Of a DNA stretch of 54,484 nt, positions 16,056-27,641 are shown in pieces. Origin of the DNA: Synechococcus sp. SP2 MAG (GTDB lineage Bacteria > Cyanobacteriota > Cyanobacteriia > PCC-6307 > Cyanobiaceae); contig JAVBIX010000055.1 in NCBI GenBank assembly GCA_030756895.1, forward strand, positions 34,063-88,546, read 5' to 3'. The notes under the pieces were generated by a model. The model was not told the origin of the DNA. It ran no database searches and saw nothing but the letters and a program-made list of their open reading frames with translations. How positions within the stretch are numbered: the first letter of the stretch is position 1; each line of letters starts with the position of its first letter. A program made the position numbers and the translations under genes.

Positions 16056-19000
16056 TCAGTCCTCGTCGTAATCCGCGACGCCCAAGGATTCGTATGTGGG
16101 CCTGCTTGGGGTACTGCGGCGTGGATTCACGTCTTGCATTAGATCCACTTCCTTGCCCTCATCGGTAAACACAGCGATATCCAAGCCAAGAGACTGGAGT
16201 TCGCGCATCAGCACCTTGAAGGACTCGGGTGTTCCTGGACGTGGAATCGGCTTGCCTTTCACGATGGCGTTGAGAGCTTCGTTGCGTCCCTGCATATCGT
16301 CCGACTTGACGGTGAGCAATTCCTGCAATGTGTAAGCGGCGCCATAGGCCTCGAGCGCCCACACCTCCATTTCACCCAGACGCTGGCCACCTTGCTGGGC
16401 CTTACCACCCAACGGCTGCTGAGTCACCAAAGAGTAAGGGCCAGTGGATCGGGCATGGATCTTGTCGTCCACAAGGTGGACCAACTTCAGGAAGTGGGCA
16501 TATCCAACTGCCACAGGTTGATCAAAGGGTTCACCAGTCCGTCCATCTCTGAGCAGGAGCTTTCCTGGATTTTCCGGGTTGAAGACCCAATCTTTTCCTG
16601 GCTGACTCGCCGCTTCCTTGAGATAGGCCTGAACAGTTTGTTGAGACTTCTCAGCGCCATACATCTCATCGAACGGAACGATTTTGACGCGGCAATCAAG
16701 GTGGTGAGCAGCCCACCCCATCAGCAACTCGAACACCTGCCCCACGTTCATACGACTCGGTACTCCCAAGGGATTCAGACAGATGTCGACTGGAGTGCCA
16801 TCGGGCAAGTAGGGCATATCTTCACGGGGAAGAATGCGGCTGATGATGCCTTTATTGCCATGGCGACCAGCCATCTTGTCGCCAACCTGAATTTTGCGAC
16901 GCTGGGCGACGTACACCCTCACAACCATGTTCGCGCCAGGGGGTAATTCGTCTCCCTGTTCCCGGGTGTAGATCCTTACGTCAACAACACGACCGCGTTC
17001 AGTACTGGGAACGCGCAGAGAATTATCGCGAACATCACGTGCTTTCTCGCCGAAAATGGCACGAAGCAGTTTTTCTTCAGGGGGTTGATCAGATTCACCT
17101 TTCGGCGTGACCTTGCCGACAAGAATGTCTCCACTTTCTACGAAAGCACCGATACGAATAATTCCCATCTCATCAAGATTGCCGAGGCTTTCTTCAGCAA
17201 CATTGGGGATTTCACGAGTGATCTCTTCAGGGCCTAGCTTTGTCTGACGAGCCTCAATCTCATACTTCTCGATATGAACGGAAGTGTAAAGATCATCATT
17301 AACCAAACGCTCACTTACAAGGATCGCATCTTCGTAGTTATATCCCTCCCAGGGCATGTAAGCGATTAAAACATTCTGGCCAAGAGCAATCTCTCCACCT
17401 TCACATGCTGAACCATCCGCAAGAACTTGGCCGATGATTACCGGATCACCCTGTCGGACTATGGGGCGCTGGTTAAGGCAGGTGTCTTGATTGGAGCGCT
17501 GATATTTCTGCAGAAAATGCGTGTGGTCGTAGCCCTCTTCATCACGCACCACGATCGCAGTGGCGTCAACGAAGGTGACAGACCCATTCACGCGTGAGAT
17601 TGGGACCATTCCTGAGTCGCGGGCCACCTGAGTTTCCAGGCCAGTACCAACAAGAGGTCGCTCTGGACGGAGCAAAGGCACCGCCTGACGTTGCATATTG
17701 GACCCCATTAAGGCGCGGTTAGCGTCGTCATGTTCCAGGAAAGGAATTAATGACGTCGCCACCGAAATCACCTGCACTGGTGACAGCTGCACGTAATCGA
17801 CCTGCTCAGGCGGAACTTTTTCAAAGTCCTGCCTGTAACGAACGGGAATAAGCTCAGCCAAGATTTGACCAGAGGCATCTGTCGCTACGTCACCGGGAGC
17901 GACACGACACTCATCTTCAAGATCAGCGGAGAGGTAGATCGGGTCACCGCTTTTTTGAACGACTCCGTTCTCGACTCTCCAGAACGGAGTTTCGATGAAG
18001 CCATATTCATTCACTCGGGCATGGGTGGCCAGAGAGTTGATGAGACCGGCGTTCGGGCCTTCTGGAGTCTCAATCGGGCAAAGACGACCGTAATGAGACG
18101 GATGAATGTCTCGCACAGCAAAACCTGCACGCTCTCGGGTAAGGCCACCTGGGCCAAGAGCAGAAATCCTGCGCTTGTGCGTCAGCTCAGCCAGAGGATT
18201 GGTCTGATCCATGAACTGGCTCAACTGACTGGAGCCGAAGAACTCTTTAATCGCCGCCACAAGTGGCTTGGGATTCACCAATTGAGCAGGGGTGAGTGAG
18301 TCGGTTTCACCAACTGTCATCCGCTCCTTGATAATCCGCTCAAGGCGATTCAAGCCAACGCGAACTTGGTTCTGAAGAAGTTCGCCAACAGAGCGAACGC
18401 GACGATTACCCAGGTGATCGATGTCGTCAAGGCTTGCGCCACCCACATCAAGCTCAAGATTGATGAGGTAGTCGAGGGTCGAGAGAACATCCTCATGCGT
18501 GAGGGTGCGGACCGAATCGGGAATCGTGAGCCGCAGCTTTTTATTGATCTTGTAACGGCCAACACGTCCAAGGTCGTAACGCTTGGGGTCAAAGAATCGG
18601 GTTTGCAACAGCTGCTGGCCACCACTCACAGACGGTGGTTCCCCTGGACGCAACTTTTTATAGAGCTCCAGGAGCGCTTGATCCTCGGAGCTAATGCCCT
18701 CGTCGTTCGCGGCCTCGATCGATTTTTTGTAGTACTCGGGGTGCCTGAGCTTGTCGACAACATCGTTGTCGGAAAGTCCCATCGCACGCATCAAAACGTG
18801 AGCATTGATTTTGCGTGTTTTATCGACGCGAACATGCAACAAGTCATTTTTATCTGTCTCAAACTTCAACCAAGCCCCACGATTGGGGATAACACTTGCG
18901 TTGTAAGTACGACGACCGTTCTTATCCTGCTCATCCTTGAAATAGACGCCAGGACTACGAACGATTTGATTAACAATTACCCGCTCGGCACCATTAATGA

Positions 19001-19349
19001 TGAACGTTCCACGTTCAGTCATTAATGGAAGTTCTCCAATAAAAACTTCTTGCTCTTTAATCTCGCCGGTTTCTTTATTAACCAAACGGCAAGTCACATA
19101 CATTTGAGAGGCGAAGGTCGCATCACGACGTTTTGCCTCTTCCACATCGTGCCGTGGTCGCTTCAGGCGATACTCACTGCCAACAAAGTGCAGCTCCAGC
19201 TTGCCGGTGTAATCCGTAATGGGTGAGAAACTCTCCAGCTCCTCGATGAGGCCCTTATCCAGAAACCACTTAAAACTTGCCCGCTGCACCTCCACCAAAT
19301 CGGGCAGGTAGGTGACGGTCTTGGCGACTTGAATCGCGCTGCTGCTCAT
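16056..19349 (-). CDS. rpoB: RNA polymerase subunit beta (RpoB)
   Basis: Core polymerase beta subunit, 1097 residues. Typical blocks are present: [20 protein letters not shown], the rifampicin-region [61 protein letters not shown] and the C-terminal [13 protein letters not shown]. The protein is shorter than the E. coli subunit because lineage-specific insertions are missing, as usual for cyanobacteria. The C-terminal tail is acidic. Upstream is a 272-bp gap to tatD containing a strong hairpin; rpoC1 and rpoC2 follow. Confidence 0.98.
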   Translation of the reverse strand: MSSSAIQVAKTVTYLPDLVEVQRASFKWFLDKGLIEELESFSPITDYTGKLELHFVGSEYRLKRPRHDVEEAKRRDATFASQMYVTCRLVNKETGEIKEQEVFIGELPLMTERGTFIINGAERVIVNQIVRSPGVYFKDEQDKNGRRTYNASVIPNRGAWLKFETDKNDLLHVRVDKTRKINAHVLMRAMGLSDNDVVDKLRHPEYYKKSIEAANDEGISSEDQALLELYKKLRPGEPPSVSGGQQLLQTRFFDPKRYDLGRVGRYKINKKLRLTIPDSVRTLTHEDVLSTLDYLINLELDVGGASLDDIDHLGNRRVRSVGELLQNQVRVGLNRLERIIKERMTVGETDSLTPAQLVNPKPLVAAIKEFFGSSQLSQFMDQTNPLAELTHKRRISALGPGGLTRERAGFAVRDIHPSHYGRLCPIETPEGPNAGLINSLATHARVNEYGFIETPFWRVENGVVQKSGDPIYLSADLEDECRVAPGDVATDASGQILAELIPVRYRQDFEKVPPEQVDYVQLSPVQVISVATSLIPFLEHDDANRALMGSNMQRQAVPLLRPERPLVGTGLETQVARDSGMVPISRVNGSVTFVDATAIVVRDEEGYDHTHFLQKYQRSNQDTCLNQRPIVRQGDPVIIGQVLADGSACEGGEIALGQNVLIAYMPWEGYNYEDAILVSERLVNDDLYTSVHIEKYEIEARQTKLGPEEITREIPNVAEESLGNLDEMGIIRIGAFVESGDILVGKVTPKGESDQPPEEKLLRAIFGEKARDVRDNSLRVPSTERGRVVDVRIYTREQGDELPPGANMVVRVYVAQRRKIQVGDKMAGRHGNKGIISRILPREDMPYLPDGTPVDICLNPLGVPSRMNVGQVFELLMGWAAHHLDCRVKIVPFDEMYGAEKSQQTVQAYLKEAASQPGKDWVFNPENPGKLLLRDGRTGEPFDQPVAVGYAHFLKLVHLVDDKIHARSTGPYSLVTQQPLGGKAQQGGQRLGEMEVWALEAYGAAYTLQELLTVKSDDMQGRNEALNAIVKGKPIPRPGTPESFKVLMRELQSLGLDIAVFTDEGKEVDLMQDVNPRRSTPSRPTYESLGVADYDED

Positions 19350-19434
19350 GCGGAGACCTGCAGTTGAAAAGTGGGAACAAAGGCCTGAAGGATCGTCAGG
19401 TACTCAAAATCAAAAACTCGTCACCACAAGAACA

Positions 19435-19464
19435 GGCAGTCATCCCATTCAAGGAATGACTGCC
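19435..19464 (-). promoter_or_regulatory. Long hairpin in the rpoB leader
   Basis: Inverted repeat with a 9-bp perfect outer stem (GGCAGTCAT/ATGACTGCC at 19435-19443 and 19456-19464) that can extend inward past one mismatch, 86 bp upstream of the rpoB ATG in the tatD-rpoB gap. On the minus strand it is not followed by a clear T-tract. It could terminate or attenuate tatD transcripts, or control rpoB expression. The rest of this 272-bp gap shows no convincing coding sequence. Confidence 0.45.
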
Positions 19465-19621
19465 GTACTCAATGGCTTTAGAGGTTTTTGGTCTGAACAG
19501 ATGACGTCGTCAATGAACCGGAAGGAAATGGACGCTTCTGGGGCCAAAAACACAGATGCTGCATTTTGGCCAGGCCGATTGAACATCGTACACTTTCAAC
19601 CCCACCCCAACGGAGCCTTTG

Positions 19622-20407
19622 TCAGGGAAGCGCGAACAAGTTTCTGGCATTGGCGGTGCTGGCATCAGCCACTTCCATCACGGTCTGCCCCCTCAACTCG
19701 GCCACGCGCTCGGCAACTGATGCCACAAAAGCCGGTTCATTTCTCTTGCCGCGCCGAGGGACTGGGGCAAGAAACGGGCAATCCGTCTCAACAAGAAATC
19801 GATCCTGAGGCACGTCTTTGGCGCAGATATGCGTATCAACGGCTTTCGGGAAGGTCACCGTTCCGCTGAAACTGATGTAGAAGCCAAAATCGAGAAAAGC
19901 TGCCATCTCGGAGGGAGTACCTCCCCAGCAATGCATCACGCCCCTTGGGCACGTGCCCCTGAGTTGTCTCTCACGCAGTTCAGCCAGCATCGGTTCAGCA
20001 GCATCACGGCAGTGAACAATCACAGGCAGATCAAGCTCCACAGCGAGATCAAGTTGAGGCTTCAGCACAGACAGCTGTTGATCCAGGTTCTTGTCTCGAA
20101 ACAGATCGAGACCGAGCTCACCAATGGCTACGACACGGGAATCGTCTTTGGCAGCAGCGCGTAAAACGTCAACGGTATCGGTGGCCCAATGCTGCGTATC
20201 AAGCGGATGAACTCCGACGGAATAACGCATTTCAGGGAAACGGTCGGCCAATGCCCGAATCGCAGGAATCTCCGAAGGCTCGACGCAGGCATGTAGCAAA
20301 GATGTGACACCAGCCTCTCTCCATCGAGAAGCAACCTCATCAAGATCTTCCTCAAACGTGCGGAAGACAATGTGACAGTGGCTGTCTATCAAGGTTGGAG
20401 TGGACAT
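19622..20407 (-). CDS. tatD: TatD family metal-dependent hydrolase
   Basis: A 261-residue TIM-barrel hydrolase of the TatD/YcfH family, with nuclease activity reported in some members. Metal ligands are visible: DSHCHIV (His10, His12), the bridging Glu in AIGELGLDLFRD, His in VIVHCRDA, His in GVMHCWGGT and Asp in LVETDCPFLAP. The Arg-rich loop after the last metal ligand (PVPRRGKRNEPAFV) is typical. It is encoded between rpsT and rpoB, an arrangement I know from cyanobacteria. The biological substrate in this organism is unknown. Confidence 0.9.
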   Translation of the reverse strand: MSTPTLIDSHCHIVFRTFEEDLDEVASRWREAGVTSLLHACVEPSEIPAIRALADRFPEMRYSVGVHPLDTQHWATDTVDVLRAAAKDDSRVVAIGELGLDLFRDKNLDQQLSVLKPQLDLAVELDLPVIVHCRDAAEPMLAELRERQLRGTCPRGVMHCWGGTPSEMAAFLDFGFYISFSGTVTFPKAVDTHICAKDVPQDRFLVETDCPFLAPVPRRGKRNEPAFVASVAERVAELRGQTVMEVADASTANARNLFALP

Positions 20408-20455
20408 CAGATCAGGACCTGAAACGCGCCTTCAGGCCCATTGTGCCGGGGAGAG

Positions 20456-22186
<1,731 letters not shown>

Positions 22187-22192
22187 AGAGCG

Positions 22193-22909
22193 TTAAGCCA
22201 CACGCTCCAAGCTGCGCACTCCAGCAACGCCATCGTTGATTTCACCAACAAGAACTTCGTCAGCAAGGTTGACGAAGAGGCCGTTCTCCAAAACACCTGG
22301 AAGATTGTTGATGTCACGCTCAAGGGCAATCGGATCAGATATTCCAGCCTCAAATCGCACATCCAGAACAAGATTGCCCTGGTCGGTCACCACAGGGCCT
22401 GCTTTACGGGTTGCCATTCGGAGTTCTGCAACTCCTCCCATTGATTTCAGACGGGATTGAACTTGCACCCATGCGCCAGGAAGCACTTCAACCGGTAATA
22501 AGAAGTCGAGATTTAAACACTTAACAAGCTTTGTGGAATCAACCACGACGATGAAACGTTCTGCTCGATCAGCAACAAGCTTTTCTTGCACATGGCAGGC
22601 ACCACCACCTTTGATTAACTGAAAGGAAGGATCCACTTCGTCAGCACCGTCGATCGCCAAATCGATGCGATCAATGGCGTTCAAAGCACGCAAAGGAATC
22701 CCCAACTCAGCGGCAAGAACTTCTCCTTGAAATGAGGTGGTCACCCCGACGATGTCGTGAAGCTGACCTGCTGCCAGCCGTGCCCCGAGGCCTTGAATCA
22801 TCAAAGCTGCAGTGGACCCCGAGCCGAGGCCCACCACCATGCCGTCACAAATCTGGGCAACAGCCGCCTCCGCGACGGCTTGCTTCATTTGCGTTTGTAG
22901 ATCCGTCAT
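22193..22909 (-). CDS. rpiA: Ribose-5-phosphate isomerase A
   Basis: Interconverts ribose 5-phosphate and ribulose 5-phosphate, serving the pentose phosphate pathway and the Calvin cycle. The 238-residue protein shows the RpiA blocks: VGLGSGSTA near residue 26, [12 protein letters not shown] (catalytic Asp pair region) near 80, [16 protein letters not shown], and VVVDSTKLV. No domain is missing. It converges on hisD and is 37 bp downstream of the HtrA gene start region's neighbour on the same strand, so co-transcription with htrA is possible. Confidence 0.96.
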   Translation of the reverse strand: MTDLQTQMKQAVAEAAVAQICDGMVVGLGSGSTAALMIQGLGARLAAGQLHDIVGVTTSFQGEVLAAELGIPLRALNAIDRIDLAIDGADEVDPSFQLIKGGGACHVQEKLVADRAERFIVVVDSTKLVKCLNLDFLLPVEVLPGAWVQVQSRLKSMGGVAELRMATRKAGPVVTDQGNLVLDVRFEAGISDPIALERDINNLPGVLENGLFVNLADEVLVGEINDGVAGVRSLERVA

Positions 22910-22946
22910 CGGTCAGCTGCTGAGGGCGAGACCGTAGCAAGAGCTC

Positions 22947-24092
<1,146 letters not shown>

Positions 24093-24218
24093 TCATGAAC
24101 ACATAAGGATCGTCACGCTAGTGGCCCCGCTCTTACGACTGGAGCACGCGCATCGTGCAACTCACTTGAAGAGGAAGGACGGCCTTAGTTTGATTGACCC
24201 TTTTTTCTAAACAGAGCC

Positions 24219-24491
24219 ATGACCGTGTCGTCAAACATGCAACTTCGATGCGAGCTCTGTCAGATCGAGATCAATGAGAACGCTGATCGAGGCGACGAGG
24301 TCTTGTTCAGTCGTGGTGCCACCGGGAGCCGCAGCAAGCTTTGGGCTCGCGTCTGTCAATACCTAAAAACTGACGAGCAGAAGGCTTCTTGCATCAATCA
24401 AGACGTATCCAAACGAGGCACAGAGATGCCTGGTGATCGCTACGAAGAAATCGCCCTTGTTGAGGTCGAGGGCACCCAGGCTGAAAGCTGA
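24219..24491 (+). CDS. Conserved-looking small hypothetical protein with CxxC
   Basis: A 90-residue soluble protein. It begins MTVSSNMQLRCELCQIEINE; translation might start at Met7. It has a CELC pair near residues 11-14, two more Cys (about 46 and 58), and a mixed charged sequence ending acidic. No transmembrane segment or signal peptide. Four Cys could bind a metal, but their spacing does not match a zinc-finger class I can name. I recall similar short proteins in marine Synechococcus but no function. It lies 89 bp upstream of the grrP-like lipoprotein on the same strand; a link with the RiPP locus is only positional. Confidence 0.65.
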   Translation: MTVSSNMQLRCELCQIEINENADRGDEVLFSRGATGSRSKLWARVCQYLKTDEQKASCINQDVSKRGTEMPGDRYEEIALVEVEGTQAES

Positions 24492-24580
24492 TCCCGATCG
24501 TGCATGATCCAATCCTGGGCTGGCACAAGTCCCAAATTCGTGTCTATTACTACCGTCAAGTACGTCATCACATCTCGATC

Positions 24581-25498
24581 ATGCGCTTGCTCAAAGCGGC
24601 CGCTACTGGCCTGATCGCGCTTACTTCGGTTGGCCTTGTGGCCTGCCAAAAGTCAGCTCCCACAAGTGAAAAAGGAGCTTCAGGCCAGTCAGGCAATGTG
24701 TTTGAGACTGGAAAGCTCAGAGCAGTCGTCGTTGATGATGTGCTCCCCATGGTTGATGAGAAAGACGGCAAGTACGAAGGTCTCTCTTTCGTGGTGCTTA
24801 ATGCCATCCGCGATCAGCTCAAATCAGCTTCCGAGAACAAGTCAGACAACATTGTGATCGAGCCTGTTTCGATCAAGTCTGCTCAGGATGGACTGAACAA
24901 AATTCGTTCCGGTGAAGCTGATATTGCGTGTGGCGTTGCGTTCACTTGGGAGAGACAAAGAACGCTTACTTACAGCTTGCCCTTCGCAACAAGTGGCGTG
25001 CGTGTCTTAGCTCCCAAAGGGAATGACGGAACACCAGACAGCCTCAAAGGCAAAACAATTGGTGTTGTGAAAGACACCGCTGCAGCGGCAGTGCTGGCGA
25101 AATCCATCGATGAAGCCCAATTCCAATTCTTCTCGACCCCCACAGAGGCTCTTGCCGGACTGAAGAACGGCACGGTTGAATTCCTTGGTGGAGACACCCT
25201 TTGGCTGAAGGCCAATCGTCAAGCCACAGCTCCTGATGCTGATCTTGTCCCCGCATTCCCTTATGCACGATCCAGCGTGGGCTGTGTTGTCGCAGACACC
25301 ACACCTCACCTTCTCAATTACAGCAACTTGGCCATCGGTCGGATGCTGACTGCCTATGTGGACGACAACAAAGACGTACGCACAGCTGTCAACAAGTGGA
25401 TTGGTCCCAAGAGTCAGGTAGGACTCAGCGAAAACATGATCGGCGATTTCTTCACCATCGTGCTTGCAACCACAGCTGAATTGTCTAAGGGATCCTGA
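24581..25498 (+). CDS. grrP: GrrP-like lipoprotein (solute-binding family 3-like) of the glycine-rich RiPP locus
   Basis: A 305-residue solute-binding-like protein. ATG 24581 gives a lipoprotein signal: MRLLKAAATGLIALTSVGLV then Ala-Cys, with the lipid-anchored Cys at about residue 22. The mature part has the two-lobed amino-acid-binding protein fold signs (GKLRAVVVDDVLPM, YEGLSFVVLNAI, GEADIACGVAFTWERQRTL, LKGKTIGVVKD). No permease or ATPase gene is nearby. An orphan solute-binding-like protein directly beside a Gly-rich precursor and a radical SAM/SPASM maturase is the arrangement described as GrrP. Its role, perhaps in peptide handling outside the inner membrane, is inference. An earlier ATG at 24500 would remove the signal from the N-terminus and is rejected. 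Confidence 0.82.
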   Translation: MRLLKAAATGLIALTSVGLVACQKSAPTSEKGASGQSGNVFETGKLRAVVVDDVLPMVDEKDGKYEGLSFVVLNAIRDQLKSASENKSDNIVIEPVSIKSAQDGLNKIRSGEADIACGVAFTWERQRTLTYSLPFATSGVRVLAPKGNDGTPDSLKGKTIGVVKDTAAAAVLAKSIDEAQFQFFSTPTEALAGLKNGTVEFLGGDTLWLKANRQATAPDADLVPAFPYARSSVGCVVADTTPHLLNYSNLAIGRMLTAYVDDNKDVRTAVNKWIGPKSQVGLSENMIGDFFTIVLATTAELSKGS

Positions 25499-25544
25499 GC
25501 CTTATTTTCAAGCCCCAATTACGCAATTACGTATCACTTCTTCC

Positions 25545-25862
25545 ATGAAAAAAACAACCCTGCTGAGCATCGCTGCAATCCTCGCTTCAAGCTCTGTCTT
25601 GATAGACGCCTCCCACTCGGCTGTTCTCAGCGAGCCAGATCTTGGGAATGCTCTAGAGCAGCGCATTGAAAAGCTCTCGAGTGACGCTTGGGCGCGATTA
25701 TCGGCGAGTAGTAATCCCCAAGACGGCCAAACCATTGCTCGAGCTTGGGGAAACGGTAACGGCCGCGCCTTCGGCAACGGTGGTGGCCGTGGACGTGCCT
25801 TTGGCAACGGCGGCGGCGGCGGCTTCGCCAATGGCTATCGCGCAGGTTTCGCCAATTGGTGA
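25545..25862 (+). CDS. grrA: GrrA-like glycine-rich RiPP precursor peptide
   Basis: A 105-residue precursor. Residues 1-25 look like an export signal (MKKTTLLSIAAILASSSVLI). A middle leader-like section follows (LEQRIEKLSSDAWARLSAS, about 38-56). The C-terminal 40 residues are a Gly/Asn-rich core with spaced aromatics: WGN at 68-70, FGN at 76-78, FGN at 86-88, FAN at 94-96, YRA at 98-100, FAN at 102-104 and Trp105 as the last residue. Such aromatic-X-Asn triads are what GrrM-type radical SAM enzymes crosslink into three-residue cyclophanes (established for the family); modification here is inference. ATG 25545 is chosen because an earlier frame start at 25464 overlaps grrP and masks the signal. 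The stop overlaps the maturase start. Confidence 0.85.
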   Translation: MKKTTLLSIAAILASSSVLIDASHSAVLSEPDLGNALEQRIEKLSSDAWARLSASSNPQDGQTIARAWGNGNGRAFGNGGGRGRAFGNGGGGGFANGYRAGFANW

Positions 25863-27007
25863 ACCACGCTGATTACGGACCGATAGGCCTGTTGGTGATT
25901 CAGGCAACATCACTCTGCAATCTTGATTGCAGTTACTGCTATTTGCCTGATCGCCAGAAACGAAGGATCTTTGATCTCAATCAGTTACCTGTCTTGCTCA
26001 ACAGGGTGTATGAGAGCCCCTTTTGGGGCCCTCATCTTTCAATCCTTTGGCATGCAGGAGAACCGCTGACTTTGCCCTGCAGCTTTTACGACGAGGCCAG
26101 TGCCATCTTGCGTGAGCAAACAGCTGAGTTGCAGGAGCAAGGGGTTCAGATTGAGCAGCATGTGCAAACCAATGCCACGTTGATCAACGATGCATGGTGT
26201 GAGTGCTTTCAGCGCAATCAAATTGTTGTGGGGGTCAGTGTTGACGGGCCAGAAGAGATCCATGATTCCCATCGCCGTTTTCGCAATGGCAAGGGCTCTC
26301 ATGCTTTAACAATGCGCGGCATTCGAAAACTTCAAGATCATGCGATTCCTATCCATGCGATTGCTGTACTCACGAGTGCGGCCATGGAAGATCCTGAGAG
26401 GATGTACTCCTTTTTCCGTGACAATGGGATTCATGATCTTGGCTTCAATGTAGAAGAGCAGGAAGGCGTTAACGCCAGCTCTTCCATGCAAGGACTGAGT
26501 CGAGAAAAGCAATATCACAACTTCTTAAAATGCTTTTGGGAGTGCAATCAAAGGGACGGATTTCCGATTCGCCTGCGTGAATTCGAGCAAATCACGGAGA
26601 TGATGGCTGGCGGACAAAGACTGCTACAGAATGAAATGAATCGCCCATTCTCAATCCTGAGTGTTGACTCGGCTGGCAATTTTTCCACTTTTGACCCTGA
26701 ACTTCTCTCCGTCGAAACCAAAAAATATGGATTGTTCAACTTAGGGAATATTCGTGATCAATCTCTTATTAATGCCGCCGAAACCGAGACGTTTCGGCAA
26801 TTGCTCCAAGACATGACCATTGGAACAACGCTTTGCCGTGATCAATGTGACTACTACGGCTTCTGCGGCGGCGGCACTGGAAGCAACAAGTACTGGGAGC
26901 ATGGAACCTTGGCCTCTAGTGAAACCTGTGCATGCCGTTTTTCGACCCAAATCCCAGTCAATGTTCTTCTCGAACAAATTGAAAATAAGGGTGTAAAAAC
27001 ACCTTAA
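25859..27007 (+). CDS. grrM: GrrM-like radical SAM/SPASM peptide maturase
   Basis: A radical SAM enzyme predicted to crosslink the upstream precursor. The SAM-cluster cysteines are in CNLDCSYCYLP (about residues 20-27 from GTG 25859). The barrel shows ILWHAGEPLTL (the GGEP-like motif as AGEP) and VGVSVDGPEEIHD. The C-terminal SPASM region has Cys in LCRDQCDYYGFCGGGTGSN and in ETCACRF (about 326-359), ligands for auxiliary Fe-S clusters. Its GTG start overlaps the precursor stop (GTGA), with a TTG one codon earlier as alternative, so synthesis is probably coupled to the precursor. Length of 382 residues fits GrrM/OscB proteins. Family call is from motif and context. Confidence 0.87.
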   Translation: MNHADYGPIGLLVIQATSLCNLDCSYCYLPDRQKRRIFDLNQLPVLLNRVYESPFWGPHLSILWHAGEPLTLPCSFYDEASAILREQTAELQEQGVQIEQHVQTNATLINDAWCECFQRNQIVVGVSVDGPEEIHDSHRRFRNGKGSHALTMRGIRKLQDHAIPIHAIAVLTSAAMEDPERMYSFFRDNGIHDLGFNVEEQEGVNASSSMQGLSREKQYHNFLKCFWECNQRDGFPIRLREFEQITEMMAGGQRLLQNEMNRPFSILSVDSAGNFSTFDPELLSVETKKYGLFNLGNIRDQSLINAAETETFRQLLQDMTIGTTLCRDQCDYYGFCGGGTGSNKYWEHGTLASSETCACRFSTQIPVNVLLEQIENKGVKTP

Positions 27008-27024
27008 CAACTTCAACACAAAAC

Positions 27025-27534
27025 ATGCATTCACTCGCAAATAAGAATTTTCGATTGGCCACAACTTTTGGGGTGGTCGCAGCTTGCTCATCGCTAATGT
27101 TTGCTCATGCACCCGCAGCTCAAGCGGGTTGCACATTTTTGATGCCGATCGGCGGAAACGGTGACGGTCCTAAGCCCTACATCGTCAAAAAAAGAGTTCA
27201 GCGCAACAAAGCGTTGATAGGCCGTACCAACTGGAATACCGATTTTGTCGTAAACCAACCTTTTGCCTCTTACAAACTCTTCTTCACGGCAGACTCAACG
27301 GACAGCAACCCTGGTTCTTATCCAGTCGAAGCCTTTCTAAAATTTTCGGATGGAAGCAATCTAAGAGTTGTCAAAGAATTCATGAAGCCACCAACAGGAA
27401 CCGGAGCTCAGTTCGGTCCATTCCAGACTCCTCAAGGGAAAGCTGTTAGTCAGGTGAACTTCAAAATTGGTGCTGGCAATGATCCTGCAGCAACGGGATT
27501 CAGCTATCGCATTTCGGTGCAGGGTTGCGACTGA
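27025..27534 (+). CDS. Secreted hypothetical protein following the RiPP maturase
   Basis: A 169-residue protein with a clear signal peptide (FGVVAACSSLMFAHAPAAQA, likely cut before Gly35). The mature part is about 135 residues, beta-rich in appearance (NTDFVVNQPFASYKLFFTAD, YPVEAFLKFSDG), and has only two Cys, at about 36 and 168, one at each end, which could form a disulphide closing the domain. No family recognised. It starts 17 nt after the grrM stop and is followed by a strong hairpin, so it is probably the last gene of the grr operon. A function as carrier, immunity or structural partner of the peptide is possible but nothing shows it. Confidence 0.8.
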   Translation: MHSLANKNFRLATTFGVVAACSSLMFAHAPAAQAGCTFLMPIGGNGDGPKPYIVKKRVQRNKALIGRTNWNTDFVVNQPFASYKLFFTADSTDSNPGSYPVEAFLKFSDGSNLRVVKEFMKPPTGTGAQFGPFQTPQGKAVSQVNFKIGAGNDPAATGFSYRISVQGCD

Positions 27535-27542
27535 TGCCTGAA

Positions 27543-27572
27543 AGGCCAATCAACTACATTATTGATTGGCCT
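27543..27572 (+). terminator. Hairpin at the end of the grr locus
   Basis: An 11-bp perfect inverted repeat (AGGCCAATCAA/TTGATTGGCCT) with an 8-nt loop begins 8 nt after the stop of the secreted protein gene. A pyrimidine-rich but not T-only stretch follows. Its position between the grr genes and rimP makes it a likely transcription end for the grr operon. Confidence 0.6.
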
Positions 27573-27614
27573 GGTGAGTTCCTCTCTCCGGGAGGGTGAT
27601 CGCAGCATCAACCA

Positions 27615-27630
27615 TCGGGCCGGTGCCCGA
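27615..27630 (+). promoter_or_regulatory. Tetraloop hairpin just before rimP
   Basis: A perfect 6-bp stem TCGGGC/GCCCGA closing a 4-nt loop (CGGT), ending 11 nt before the rimP TTG start. In the mRNA it would sit beside the ribosome-binding region. It may influence translation of rimP, a gene with a weak start codon. Confidence 0.35.
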
Positions 27631-27641
27631 CAACCCTCCGA

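Noticed and set aside
19348..19869. A 173-codon plus-strand frame between rpoB and tatD
   Set aside because: The second half is antisense to tatD and the first half has no recognisable protein character; the region is better read as a leader with a hairpin.
25856..27007. Reading the radical SAM gene as a sulphatase-maturing enzyme or a PqqE-type protein
   Set aside because: No sulphatase or pqq genes are near, while a glycine-rich precursor with aromatic-X-Asn triads overlaps its start, which fits a GrrM-type maturase better.
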